Shown here one piece after another: positions 46,627 through 55,414 of a DNA stretch of 64,000 nucleotides (position 1 is its first letter; each line of letters opens with the position of its first letter). Below the pieces are notes generated by a model. The model made no database searches, was not told where the DNA came from, and saw only the letters and a program-made list of their open reading frames with translations. The stretch spans positions 1 to 64,000 of the forward strand of contig NZ_JACXAI010000014.1 of NCBI RefSeq assembly GCF_014773385.1, given 5' to 3'. The DNA is from Metabacillus arenae. Lineage in GTDB: Bacteria; Bacillota; Bacilli; Bacillales; Bacillaceae. The translations under genes were made by a program, and so were the position numbers.

Positions 46627-47964
46627 ATGAAAGCTTTGACAACAGAAGAGGCTATGCATACATGTGTAAGGTGCGGTGCATGCCGTGAAGTTTGTCCAAC
46701 ACTTGATATTACAGGAAGAGAAGCGGATGGCCCAAGGGGGCGTGTCCTAATGGCACGGAGTTTGATTCAGGGGGATATTCCAGTAAACAAAGAAATAAAA
46801 GATCAATTGGATCGTTGCCTGCTGTGCTCTGCTTGTGTCGATGCCTGTCCAATTGATGTTCCAGTACCAGATATCGTCATGTTAGCCAAATCAAAAATTG
46901 ATGAAACTCGCGAAAATATTAAAGCTGAAGTAAAGGATATCCCTAAAGAGTCCTTATTTATAAAAAGAGCAAAAGCATTCTTTTTTGAAAAAATTCTTCC
47001 ACATCAAACCCGGCTGCACCTATTGGGGCATTTGTTATGGATTTATCAAAAGAGCGGGTTGCAGCGGCTAGTTAGAAAACTTGGTATAATGAAACTTTTT
47101 CCTCCTCAGCTGGCTGATATGGAAAGAATTATGCCTGAAATCCTTTCTCCAGGAAAGCGAAAAACATTGCCAATATTGACCGCGAATTCAAATGGAAATG
47201 TAGAATCTCCTAAAAGCGCAGCCATGTTTCGGGGATGCATAATGGATGTGATGTTTAGAGAAACAAATGAAAACTCTATAAAATTACTTTCAAAATCAGG
47301 CTTTCATGTTCATACCCCACCTGAGCAAACATGTTGCGGCGCTCTTCATATGCATAATGGAAAAAGGCAGAAAGCGATTGAATTAGCAAAGCAAAATATT
47401 GAGGTGTTTGAACAATCGAATGCAGAAACCATCGTGTCAAATGCTGGCGGCTGTGGGGCAGCTTTACGTGAATATGAAGAGCTGTTTCGCGATGATCCAG
47501 AATGGCTGCCCCGTGCAAAAAAATTCTCAAGTAAAGTTCGTGATATTAGTGAAGTTATTTTAGAAAAAGGGTCTCTTCCCCAAGGAGTTGGAGAAGGCGA
47601 AAGAGTAACGTATCAACCATCCTGTCATTTACAATATGTGATGAAGGTGAAGGATGCACCAACAAAATTGTTAAAAACACTCTCGGATTCTACATTTGTA
47701 AACCTTCCTGATTCAAAGCTTTGCTGTGGATCTGCGGGTATTTATAATTTGCTGCAGCCCGAACTTGCAAACGATATTTTGGATAAAAAAATGGAGCAAG
47801 TAAATCAAATGAAGCCAGATGTTTTGATTACAGCAAACCCAGGTTGTTTCCTGCAAATGAAATCGGGAATTTACAAGAATAAAAAGGAAGAAACGATCAA
47901 ACCACTTCATATAGTTGATTATTTGATGGAGTCTATCAACCGGGCAGAACAGAAGAATCAATAG
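46627..47964 (+). CDS. glcF: Glycolate oxidase iron-sulfur subunit GlcF
   Basis: 445 residues. Two [4Fe-4S] ferredoxin motifs, C13-x2-C16-x2-C19-x3-C23 and C64-x2-C67-x2-C70-x3-C74, then two CCG domains (TCCGALHMHNG and LCCGSAGIYN). Passes electrons from GlcD toward the quinone pool. AAAGGGAG ribosome site; 17 nt after glcD. Confidence 0.92.
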   Translation: MKALTTEEAMHTCVRCGACREVCPTLDITGREADGPRGRVLMARSLIQGDIPVNKEIKDQLDRCLLCSACVDACPIDVPVPDIVMLAKSKIDETRENIKAEVKDIPKESLFIKRAKAFFFEKILPHQTRLHLLGHLLWIYQKSGLQRLVRKLGIMKLFPPQLADMERIMPEILSPGKRKTLPILTANSNGNVESPKSAAMFRGCIMDVMFRETNENSIKLLSKSGFHVHTPPEQTCCGALHMHNGKRQKAIELAKQNIEVFEQSNAETIVSNAGGCGAALREYEELFRDDPEWLPRAKKFSSKVRDISEVILEKGSLPQGVGEGERVTYQPSCHLQYVMKVKDAPTKLLKTLSDSTFVNLPDSKLCCGSAGIYNLLQPELANDILDKKMEQVNQMKPDVLITANPGCFLQMKSGIYKNKKEETIKPLHIVDYLMESINRAEQKNQ

Positions 47965-48104
47965 AATATAGATTGCTTTATGAATTGGAGCATTATTCAC
48001 TTGTCATACTCATTCAAAGTTGCATATTGTTATAAATCTCTATATCATATATTTTATAAACCAAACAGAGACCAATATGTACATTGGGAAATGAGGAATT
48101 GACA

Positions 48105-48749
48105 TTGGAAATAAACATTGTTCAACCTTTGTACCAACAGGTATACCGAGAATTTAAAAAATTAATATTAACAGGTCAAATTTTGCCTGGTGAAAAAATA
48201 GTCATGTCACAGCTTGCTGAAAAATATAAGATAAGTAGAACACCGCTAAGGGAAGCCTTAAGACAACTGCAAACTGAAGGGTTGATCGTTCAGGACCATA
48301 CAAGTATGAAAGTAGTTGAATTAAACAAGTCTGATTTTTTGGAACTTTTTCATTGTCGATTGCTCTTAGAAAAAGAAGTGATCAGAATGATTGTGACAGA
48401 AATCACAGAAGATGAGCTGGCAAAAGTTTATGAAGTCCTTTTGGAATCGAAGAAAGCAATAGAAGCAGGAGATACCTTTAAAATCCTTGAGTTAAACACT
48501 CAATTTCATGAATTGTTAATCATGAGCTGCTCTAATCAACAATTGGCCCATCTTTTAAACCATGTTCGATCATTGTTATTAATCTATCGAGCAAATATAA
48601 ACAAAAAACCACAATATTATCAAGAAATTTATCATGAGCATATGGAGATCTATAAAACCGTTAAATCTAGAGATGTTGAGCAATCTATTAAAGTGATTGA
48701 GAACCATCTTTTGAATGATCAGAAACGAGGCCTTACGATATCTGAATAA
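48105..48749 (+). CDS. GntR-family regulator, FCD (FadR-type) subgroup
   Basis: About 214 residues from TTG 48105, which lies 8 nt after TGAGGA (TTG 48084 and 48099 are alternatives). N-terminal winged helix (GEKIVMSQLAEKYKISRTPL, REALRQLQTEGL) and an all-helical FCD ligand domain (about 80-205) with metal-ligand-like residues. FCD regulators sense carboxylates such as glycolate, lactate and malonate. It follows glcF after 140 bp. Candidate repressor at the TGTATACA operators at 53192 and 55066. Confidence 0.87.
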   Translation: MEINIVQPLYQQVYREFKKLILTGQILPGEKIVMSQLAEKYKISRTPLREALRQLQTEGLIVQDHTSMKVVELNKSDFLELFHCRLLLEKEVIRMIVTEITEDELAKVYEVLLESKKAIEAGDTFKILELNTQFHELLIMSCSNQQLAHLLNHVRSLLLIYRANINKKPQYYQEIYHEHMEIYKTVKSRDVEQSIKVIENHLLNDQKRGLTISE

Positions 48750-48760
48750 AAAGATGAAGC

Positions 48761-48797
48761 AGCAAACGTTTTTAATGAGAACGTTTGCTTTTATTTT
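48761..48797 (+). terminator. Terminator of the GntR gene
   Basis: AGCAAACGTT / AACGTTTGCT, then TTTATTTTTT. Confidence 0.85.
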
Positions 48798-48846
48798 TTA
48801 AAACTAATATCTTATCCCTACTAGTAAGGTAACGTTAATAGAATGA

Positions 48847-49722
48847 TTATTTAAAATAATTTAAGATAAATTGTTGAAACCGTTTTGCTGCTGGTGATAG
48901 GTATCTTTCTTCTATCCAAGCAAGTCCTATTACTCTCTGGGTATTTGGAGAGCGTAATCGTATCCGAGTTATATTATCCCAATCTATTCCTTTGAATTCG
49001 GGTATTATCGTAACACCAAGTCCTGCTGCTACAAATGCAGCAATAGTGTGTACTTCTTCGCCCTCAAAAGTTACTTTGGGCCTTAATCCTGCCTCCTCAA
49101 ACAGTTGGTCAGTAATCCCGCGAAGCCCATTTCCTTTTTCTAAGAGCACGAATGGTTCGTCAGCTATTTCTTGTAAAGTAATACTTTCATGTTTTGCTAA
49201 ATGGTGTTTTGATGGAACGATTAAAAATAATTCTTCTCGCCATAACTGAACCCATTGAAATTGATCTTTTGATTCAATAGAAGAAACTAGGCAGAAATCA
49301 ATTTCACTAGACTCTAATTGTTTAAGGAGCGAATCGTTTCCATTTTGTTTGAATTGAAAATTAACATTTGGATAATTTGAGCGAAAGGAACTGATTAAGT
49401 TAGGAATAAGATAAGTTCCAAGGGTAGGCATAAATCCAAATGAAACATTCCCATAATCCGGATCAAGTAAATCTTGGATTTCTTGCTTGCCATCTTGAAA
49501 TTCTTTCATTATTCGGTCTACTCGCTTTAAAAATAACTTACCATAACTATTTAGTCTAATTGAACGTCCTTGACGTTCAAATAAGGGAACACCTAATTCT
49601 TCCTCTAATCGAGCAATAGAACGACTTAGAGCAGGCTGCGAGATTAATAAGGCTTCCGCAGCACGTGTAATGTGTTGTAAACGTGCAACAACTTGAAAAT
49701 ACTCGATTTGTTGCCATTCCAT
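48847..49722 (-). CDS. LysR-family regulator divergent from sdhC
   Basis: 291 residues. Helix-turn-helix WQQIEYFQVVARLQHITRAA with SQPALSRSIARLEEELG, then a substrate-binding-like domain (GFMPTLGTYLIPNLISSF). Belongs to the GltC/CynR-like subgroup common in Bacillus. GAGGTGATCC ribosome site. Divergent from sdhCAB over about 185 bp, so control of that operon is plausible. Effector unknown. Confidence 0.87.
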   Translation of the reverse strand: MEWQQIEYFQVVARLQHITRAAEALLISQPALSRSIARLEEELGVPLFERQGRSIRLNSYGKLFLKRVDRIMKEFQDGKQEIQDLLDPDYGNVSFGFMPTLGTYLIPNLISSFRSNYPNVNFQFKQNGNDSLLKQLESSEIDFCLVSSIESKDQFQWVQLWREELFLIVPSKHHLAKHESITLQEIADEPFVLLEKGNGLRGITDQLFEEAGLRPKVTFEGEEVHTIAAFVAAGLGVTIIPEFKGIDWDNITRIRLRSPNTQRVIGLAWIEERYLSPAAKRFQQFILNYFK

Positions 49723-49794
49723 TTATGGATCACCTCTTAGTAATATATTGGACAATTCATTACTGAAACGCATGAAAACTATGCAAATAATAAA

Positions 49795-49824
49795 TTAGAC
49801 ATTATAATACGTCAACTATATGAT
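49795..49824 (+). promoter_or_regulatory. Promoter of sdhCAB
   Basis: TTAGAC, 18 bp, TATGAT; leader of about 75 nt to the sdhC start. Confidence 0.5.
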
Positions 49825-49907
49825 AAAGTAAAGAAAATTTCAAAAATAGTCAAATGATGAATTTTTCTATAACAAAACAAGTCTTTTTTCAAAAGGGGGA
49901 ATAATTT

Positions 49908-50516
49908 ATGAGAGTAAATAAGGAATTTATTAATCGTCGACTGCATTCACTACTAGGTGTAATACCTGTTGGCCTCTTTTTAGTTCAGCACCTTGTTGTC
50001 AATCACTTTGCTACAAGAGGGCCGGAAGCATTTAATGAGGCAGCACATTTTATGGAGATGCTGCCATTTAGGTATCTTTTGGAAATTTTCATTATTTTCC
50101 TTCCACTTTTATACCATGCTATTTACGGAGTCTATATTGCTTTTACTGCGAAAAACAATGTAAGCAATTATGGTTATCTTCGAAACTTGCTATTCATGCT
50201 GCAGCGTGTAACAGGTATTATTACGTTTATTTTTGTTGCTTGGCACGTTTGGGAAACGAGAATAGCAGCCGCATTTGGAGCCGAAGTAAATTATGATATG
50301 ATGGCTTCCATATTAAGCAGTCCTGTTATGCTAGTATTCTATTTAATTGGAGTTATTTCAACAATCTTCCATTTTGCGAACGGATTATGGTCATTTGCAG
50401 TTAGCTGGGGGATCACAGTTACTCCTCGCTCACAAGTTATTTCCACGTACGTAACGCTTGCAATATTTGTAGCGCTTTCCATCGTGGGAGTTCGAGCAAT
50501 TTTTGCATTCGTTTAA
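49908..50516 (+). CDS. sdhC: Succinate dehydrogenase cytochrome b558 subunit
   Basis: 202 residues, five helices, closely like Bacillus SdhC (FINRRLHSLLGVIPVGLFLV, QHLVVNHFATRGPEAFNEA, LFMLQRVTGIITFIFVAWHV). Histidines for two b-type haems are present. Membrane anchor that passes electrons from SdhAB to menaquinone. In B. subtilis sdhCAB has different neighbours; here it lies between a LysR gene and a carboxylate permease. Confidence 0.95.
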   Translation: MRVNKEFINRRLHSLLGVIPVGLFLVQHLVVNHFATRGPEAFNEAAHFMEMLPFRYLLEIFIIFLPLLYHAIYGVYIAFTAKNNVSNYGYLRNLLFMLQRVTGIITFIFVAWHVWETRIAAAFGAEVNYDMMASILSSPVMLVFYLIGVISTIFHFANGLWSFAVSWGITVTPRSQVISTYVTLAIFVALSIVGVRAIFAFV

Positions 50517-50546
50517 TCAGCAATAGCTATGAAAAGGAGTGGCTTC

Positions 50547-52310
50547 ATGAGTAAAAGTAAAATGATTGTTGTCGGAGGCGGATTAGCTGGTTTAATGGCT
50601 ACGATCAAAGCCGCTGAAGCCGGCGTTCAAGTAGATTTATTCTCATTAGTACCTGTTAAACGTTCTCACTCTGTTTGTGCACAGGGAGGAATAAATGGTG
50701 CTGTAAATACAAAAGGTGAAGGAGATTCTCCTTGGGAACATTTTGATGATACGGTATACGGCGGGGATTTCCTGGCAAATCAACCACCGGTTAAAGCGAT
50801 GACAGAGGCAGCTCCTGCCATTATTCATCTATTAGACCGAATGGGTGTTATGTTTAACCGTACACCGGAAGGATTGCTTGATTTCCGCCGATTCGGAGGT
50901 ACACAGCATCATCGTACAGCATTTGCTGGAGCAACAACTGGCCAACAGTTACTGTACGCATTAGATGAGCAAGTGAGACGATATGAGGTTGCTGGTCATG
51001 TAACTAAATATGAAGGATGGGAATTTTTAGGTGCAATTATTGATGATGATGGTGTTTGTCGCGGAATAACAGGACAAAATCTAGCATCTATGAAAATTGA
51101 ATCATTCCGTTCTGATGCTGTTATTATGGCAACAGGCGGACCTGGTATTATCTTTGGAAAATCCACTAACTCAGTCATTAACACCGGTTCTGCTGCTTCA
51201 ATTGTTTATCAGCAAGGTGTTTACTATGCCAATGGTGAATTTATTCAAATTCATCCTACTGCAATACCGGGTGATGACAAGCTTCGCCTTATGAGTGAAT
51301 CTGCTCGTGGAGAAGGTGGACGAGTTTGGACATATAAAGATGGAAAGCCGTGGTATTTCCTTGAAGAGAAATATCCTGCATATGGAAACCTGGTTCCACG
51401 CGATATCGCAACACGTGAAATATTTGACGTCTGTGTTGAACAAAAGCTAGGTATCAATGGAGAAAACATGGTTTATCTGGATTTATCTCATAAAGATCCT
51501 AAAGAGCTTGATATTAAGTTGGGTGGAATTATAGAAATCTATGAAAAATTCATGGGGGACGATCCACGTAAAGTTCCAATGAAAATCTTCCCTGCGGTTC
51601 ACTATTCAATGGGTGGATTATGGGTGGACTATGATCAAATGACAAATATTCCTGGTTTATTTGCTGCAGGGGAGTGTGATTACTCAATGCATGGTGCGAA
51701 CCGTTTAGGTGCGAACTCCTTACTATCAGCAATCTACGGTGGAATGGTTGCTGGTCCAAATGCAGTTAAATATATGAATGGCCTTGATAAGAGTGCCGAG
51801 GATCTTTCTGCTGCACTTTTCGATGGATTTGTGAAACAGGAAGAAGAGAAATGGAATCAAATGATGGAATTGGATGGTAATGAAAATGCATATGTTCTTC
51901 ACAAAGAGTTGGGGGAATGGATGACGGATAACGTTACTGTTGTAAGACATAATGATAAACTTCTTAAAACAGATGAGAAAATTCAAGAACTGATTGAACG
52001 TTTTGATAACATTAATATTAATGATACGGCGAAATGGAGTAACCAAGGGGCTGCCTTCACACGTCAATTGAAAAACATGCTTCAGCTATCTCGTGTTGTA
52101 ACACTTGGAGCTTACAATCGAAACGAGAGTCGTGGTGCTCATTATAAACCGAAATTTCCTGAGCGTAATGATGAAGAATTCTTAAAAACAACCATGGCTA
52201 AACATACAGGTGATCGGACCGCTCCTGCATTCCATTACGATGATGTGGATGTATCGCTAATTAAACCACGTAAACGCGACTATTCAAAAAGTAAAAAGGG
52301 GGATAAATAA
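50547..52310 (+). CDS. sdhA: Succinate dehydrogenase flavoprotein subunit
   Basis: 587 residues from ATG 50547 (AAAAGGAG upstream; an in-frame ATG at 50529 precedes the ribosome site). FAD motif VVGGGLAGLMA, covalent-FAD histidine H41 in KRSHSVCAQGG, substrate loops FIQIHPTAIPG and SESARGEGGR, and the C-terminal NRNESRGAHYK. Very Bacillus-like throughout. Oxidises succinate to fumarate or can run in reverse with menaquinol. Confidence 0.96.
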   Translation: MSKSKMIVVGGGLAGLMATIKAAEAGVQVDLFSLVPVKRSHSVCAQGGINGAVNTKGEGDSPWEHFDDTVYGGDFLANQPPVKAMTEAAPAIIHLLDRMGVMFNRTPEGLLDFRRFGGTQHHRTAFAGATTGQQLLYALDEQVRRYEVAGHVTKYEGWEFLGAIIDDDGVCRGITGQNLASMKIESFRSDAVIMATGGPGIIFGKSTNSVINTGSAASIVYQQGVYYANGEFIQIHPTAIPGDDKLRLMSESARGEGGRVWTYKDGKPWYFLEEKYPAYGNLVPRDIATREIFDVCVEQKLGINGENMVYLDLSHKDPKELDIKLGGIIEIYEKFMGDDPRKVPMKIFPAVHYSMGGLWVDYDQMTNIPGLFAAGECDYSMHGANRLGANSLLSAIYGGMVAGPNAVKYMNGLDKSAEDLSAALFDGFVKQEEEKWNQMMELDGNENAYVLHKELGEWMTDNVTVVRHNDKLLKTDEKIQELIERFDNININDTAKWSNQGAAFTRQLKNMLQLSRVVTLGAYNRNESRGAHYKPKFPERNDEEFLKTTMAKHTGDRTAPAFHYDDVDVSLIKPRKRDYSKSKKGDK

Positions 52311-53068
52311 TGAGCGAGAATAAAGTAGTTCAATTTATTATTTCCCGACAAGAATCGCCCGAATCTGAACCTTATCAGGAAAAATTTGAAATTCCTTATC
52401 GCCCGAACATGAATGTTATCTCTGCACTGATGGAAATCAGACGTAACCCTGTTAATTCAGAAGGGAAAAAAACAACCCCAATCAATTGGGATATGAACTG
52501 TCTTGAGGAAGTTTGCGGGGCATGTTCAATGGTGATTAACGGTAAACCGCGTCAATCATGTACAGCCCTTGTCGATCAGTTAGATCAGCCAATTCGATTA
52601 GAGCCAATGCGGACGTTCCCTGTTGTTCGTGACCTGCAGGTTGATCGTAAGCGTATGTTTGATTCTCTGAAAAAAGTAAAAGCCTGGATTCCTATAGATG
52701 GTACGTATGATTTAGGACCTGGTCCACGTATGCCTGAGAAAAAACGCCAATGGGCTTATGAATTATCTAAATGTATGACCTGTGGGGTTTGTTTAGAAGC
52801 ATGTCCAAATGTAAATAGTAAATCGAACTTTATCGGCCCTGCACCCTTATCCCAGGTCCGCCTCTTTAACGCACATCCAACGGGTGAAATGAATAAATCT
52901 GAACGTCTTGAAGCGATTATGGGGGATGGCGGTCTCGCGAATTGTGGAAATTCTCAAAACTGTGTGCAGTCATGTCCAAAGGGAATACCTTTGACTACAT
53001 CGATTGCTGCCTTAAATCGTAATACCACTATTCAATCATTCCGAAATTTCTTTGGAAGTGACCAATGA
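52310..53068 (+). CDS. sdhB: Succinate dehydrogenase iron-sulfur subunit
   Basis: 252 residues. [2Fe-2S] ligands in NCLEEVCGACSMVINGKPRQ and the following SC, then cluster motifs CMTCGVCLEACP and CGNSQNCVQSCPKG. The start ATG overlaps the sdhA stop by one base (TAATG). Last gene of sdhCAB; strong terminator follows. Confidence 0.96.
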   Translation: MSENKVVQFIISRQESPESEPYQEKFEIPYRPNMNVISALMEIRRNPVNSEGKKTTPINWDMNCLEEVCGACSMVINGKPRQSCTALVDQLDQPIRLEPMRTFPVVRDLQVDRKRMFDSLKKVKAWIPIDGTYDLGPGPRMPEKKRQWAYELSKCMTCGVCLEACPNVNSKSNFIGPAPLSQVRLFNAHPTGEMNKSERLEAIMGDGGLANCGNSQNCVQSCPKGIPLTTSIAALNRNTTIQSFRNFFGSDQ

Positions 53069-53076
53069 TAAAAAAG

Positions 53077-53120
53077 TTTCACCATTGCAAGACATGCCTT
53101 GCAATGGTGAAAGTCTTTAT
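53077..53120 (+). terminator. Terminator of sdhCAB
   Basis: 15-bp perfect stem TTTCACCATTGCAAG / CTTGCAATGGTGAAA, loop ACATGC, then GTCTTTAT. Confidence 0.85.
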
Positions 53121-53163
53121 CTAAGAAGCTACCCTATAAATTTTGAAATAATCAGAAAATTAA

Positions 53164-53215
53164 TTGACATTTCCTACCCTAGTCATTAATATTGTATAGT
53201 GTATACAGGATACAA
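53164..53215 (+). promoter_or_regulatory. Promoter with TGTATACA operator, permease gene
   Basis: TTGACA (53164-53169), 17 bp, TAATAT (53187-53192). A 24-bp near-palindrome (outer arms TTGTAT/ATACAA, centre TGTATACA, 10 of 12 positions symmetric) covers 53192-53215, right at the transcription start. FCD-type GntR repressors bind such sites. Confidence 0.75.
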
Positions 53216-53231
53216 AAAAGGAGGTGGGCTA

Positions 53232-53258
53232 ATGAGTATAATATTTACGTACATATAG
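53232..53258 (+). CDS. Possible 8-aa leader peptide
   Basis: AAAGGAGG, then ATG and MSIIFTYI, stop, just downstream of the operator-controlled promoter and 290 bp before the permease. Such a strong ribosome site with an eight-codon frame may be a translated leader or a remnant of an old gene start. Confidence 0.3.
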   Translation: MSIIFTYI

Positions 53259-53333
53259 GCTGTCTTCATCGCATTCCTTGACAAAACTATATTTACCTTA
53301 TGAAATTACAGAGATTTTTTTGTAAACAATAAA

Positions 53334-53348
53334 ATGGAAGCGCTATCA
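53334..53348. promoter_or_regulatory. cre site (CcpA operator)
   Basis: ATGGAAGCGCTATCA fits every position of WTGNAANCGNWNNCW. About 140 bp downstream of the predicted start, a roadblock position for glucose repression of the permease. The rest of 53216-53551 shows only two very short frames. Confidence 0.7.
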
Positions 53349-53551
53349 TACACCTGTAAAAGGAGTGAAGTTACAGAAATGAGCAGGAAATGTCATTTAG
53401 ACTTGTCCTATTTTTTAATATAAAAAAATTAAGGTTTCTTTTCTTATAACGATTACGATTTGTACTTCAAGATCAGTAAGATAATACAAGATTTATAGAT
53501 TACTATTGAAAATAGGGATGGATTTCACTATTTGAACAAGGGGGTAATCAT

Positions 53552-54829
53552 ATGAGTATTGAGCTCATCGCAATACTTATACTTTTGCTGATGTTCATCA
53601 TTGGCTCAATCTTACCGATAAACATTGGCCTTTTGGGTTTTGTTGCTGCTTATTTCGTTGGATCTGTAGTTGCTGGGATGGAAGTTGACGACATATTTGC
53701 TGGTTATCCTGGAGATCTATTCGTCCTGCTTGCGGGAGTCACTTTTTTCTTTGCAATTGTGCAGAATAACGGCACAATCGATTTGATCACAGGCTGGGGT
53801 CTGAAATTGGTAAGAGGAAGAGTCGGTTTGATGCCATGGGTAATGTTTATGCTAACGCTGCTTTTGGCAAGCATTGGCACACAAGCTACTGCTTGTGTCA
53901 TGATTATAGCTCCAATTGCGTTACGATTAGCTGCCCAATATAAAATAAATCCTGTTATGATGGGGTGCTTAGTAGTGATCGCATCAACTGCTGGCGCATT
54001 CTCCCCGCTTAATCTCTTTGGCTTAATCGTTAAAGGAGTTATGGAAACAAGTTCCATACCTCATGAACCAGCGCTGCTCTTCTTAAACACCGTACTCTTC
54101 AGCACAATAGCTGCACTTATTTTATTTGTAGCAATGGGTGGCCTGCGCTTGTTAAAACAGCAGGACTCATCTCAAGTTTATGTAGCAGCTACTGTGGAAG
54201 ATGGTATAGATAGTAAGGAGACTGGGCTAACTTGGTATAGAGGAATGACTCTATTGGGGATAGTTGTTCTTATCGTCATGGCGCTGGTGTTAGAAATGAA
54301 CATGGGCTTCTCTGCTCTCATCGTAGGCTTGGCTCTTACACTAATTGCTCCGCAAAAAAATGCAAAGGTTCTGGCGAATTTACCATGGACGGTAATTTTT
54401 ATGATCACTGGAATTGTGACATATGTAGGAGTGCTTGAAAGTATTGGTGCTCTTGATTATTTGACTGACTTAATAGCTTCAGTGGATAGCCCGGTTATCG
54501 CAGCTCTCGCAGCTTCATACGTAGGTGGAATAATCTCAGCGTTTGCCTCAACGACAGGTTTCTTGGCGGCTATTATACCGCTGGCAGCTCCGATTCTTCA
54601 GGATCCAACGATGTCGACGGTTGGTGTTATTGCAGCAATCTCGATTGCCTCAAGTATCGTGGATTTAAGTCCTTTTTCTACAAGCGGGGCATTGCTGGTC
54701 GCGAATGCACAAGGAATGAAAGAACGTGAATTTTATACGAAACTATTGACCGTTGCTGGTTTTATTGTTGTTCTAGGACCTGGGCTGGCTTGGTTGGTAT
54801 TCGTATTAATTGGAGTGCCGTGGGGTTAA
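53552..54829 (+). CDS. SLC13/MatC-like carboxylate permease
   Basis: 425 residues with about eleven helices. N-terminal half resembles the dicarboxylate carrier MatC domain (SILPINIGLLGFVAAYFVGS, FAGYPGDLFVLLAGVTFFFA, TQATACVMIIAPIALRL); the second half has FASTTGFLAAIIPLAAPI and SSIVDLSPFSTSGALLVANA, the ion-transporter re-entrant loop motif. Imports a di- or tricarboxylate; malonate is the classic MatC substrate but it is not provable here. AAGGGGG ribosome site. Predicted to be repressed by the same factor as the CoA-transferase operon. Confidence 0.8.
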   Translation: MSIELIAILILLLMFIIGSILPINIGLLGFVAAYFVGSVVAGMEVDDIFAGYPGDLFVLLAGVTFFFAIVQNNGTIDLITGWGLKLVRGRVGLMPWVMFMLTLLLASIGTQATACVMIIAPIALRLAAQYKINPVMMGCLVVIASTAGAFSPLNLFGLIVKGVMETSSIPHEPALLFLNTVLFSTIAALILFVAMGGLRLLKQQDSSQVYVAATVEDGIDSKETGLTWYRGMTLLGIVVLIVMALVLEMNMGFSALIVGLALTLIAPQKNAKVLANLPWTVIFMITGIVTYVGVLESIGALDYLTDLIASVDSPVIAALAASYVGGIISAFASTTGFLAAIIPLAAPILQDPTMSTVGVIAAISIASSIVDLSPFSTSGALLVANAQGMKEREFYTKLLTVAGFIVVLGPGLAWLVFVLIGVPWG

Positions 54830-55037
54830 GAGTTTGTAGATTTCGCTCCGAATTACTCTCGATAATCATTCTTTTGCGAGGAATTTAAGAAGAAGATCCT
54901 TTGATCAGTTGACTTAAAGGTAATTTTTATCAAGCTATCTCAGGCATCAAGAATAGGCTGGGTTCCTTTCATTACCTAGATTCTTAATTGTAACTGAAAA
55001 GTAAATAGATCGATTTTCAAAATAGTGAGAAAATTCA
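54830..55037. other. Gap after the permease gene
   Basis: No gene and no clear terminator hairpin seen. Confidence 0.3.
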
Positions 55038-55109
55038 TTGACTTATTTGGATGCAATGGTTAAGATTATCGTATATTGAATACTGTATACAGTATTCAAT
55101 ATACGATAA
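55038..55109 (+). promoter_or_regulatory. Promoter with 44-bp perfect palindrome
   Basis: TTGACT (55038-55043), 17 bp, TAAGAT (55061-55066). The sequence from 55066 to 55109 is a perfect 44-bp palindrome centred between 55087 and 55088 on TGTATACA, starting TTATCGTATATTG. It overlaps the -10 and the predicted start, as a repressor site would. Core and placement match 53192-53215. Confidence 0.8.
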
Positions 55110-55194
55110 AGAGCTTATAAAATAACGATTAGTTTATGTGTACCAATAAAAAATGTAAGTATCTTTTTAAAAAATCAGAAAGTTTAAGTTAATT

Positions 55195-55352
55195 AAAGTA
55201 TTAACGTGTTAAAGTTAGTATCGATGTCCAGCTTCAGGCGCCATCGGCCCTTAGGTCATAAGCCAATCCGCCCGAGAAGGTTAAAGAACAACCTTCCAGC
55301 CGGCTCGTCTTATGCTTGTCGCCGATAGGCGGGCGCCTTGCGCTTTTCGTTC
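55195..55352 (+). repeat. GC-rich dispersed repeat, copy 4
   Basis: Lead-in AATTAAAGTATTAACGTG, TGTCCAGCTTCAGGCGCC, GGTCATAAGCCAATCCGCCC, AAAGAACAACCTTCC and the end GGCGCCTTGCGCTTTTCG. The most complete copy in the window. It sits inside the leader between the palindrome and the CoA-transferase gene, so it would be transcribed. Confidence 0.8.
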
Positions 55353-55414
55353 AAAATTACGAGAAATATTACCAGAAATTGTAGGGGTTAGAAAAATAAA
55401 GGAGTGATGGTAAG

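Noticed and set aside
48072-48087. GntR autoregulatory site (partial dyad CCAAT...ATTGG)
   Set aside because: Only the outer five bases pair and the centre TGTACA differs from the TGTATACA sites; could be chance.
50996-52067. Several complement frames within sdhA
   Set aside because: Shadows of a strongly conserved gene; no independent signals.
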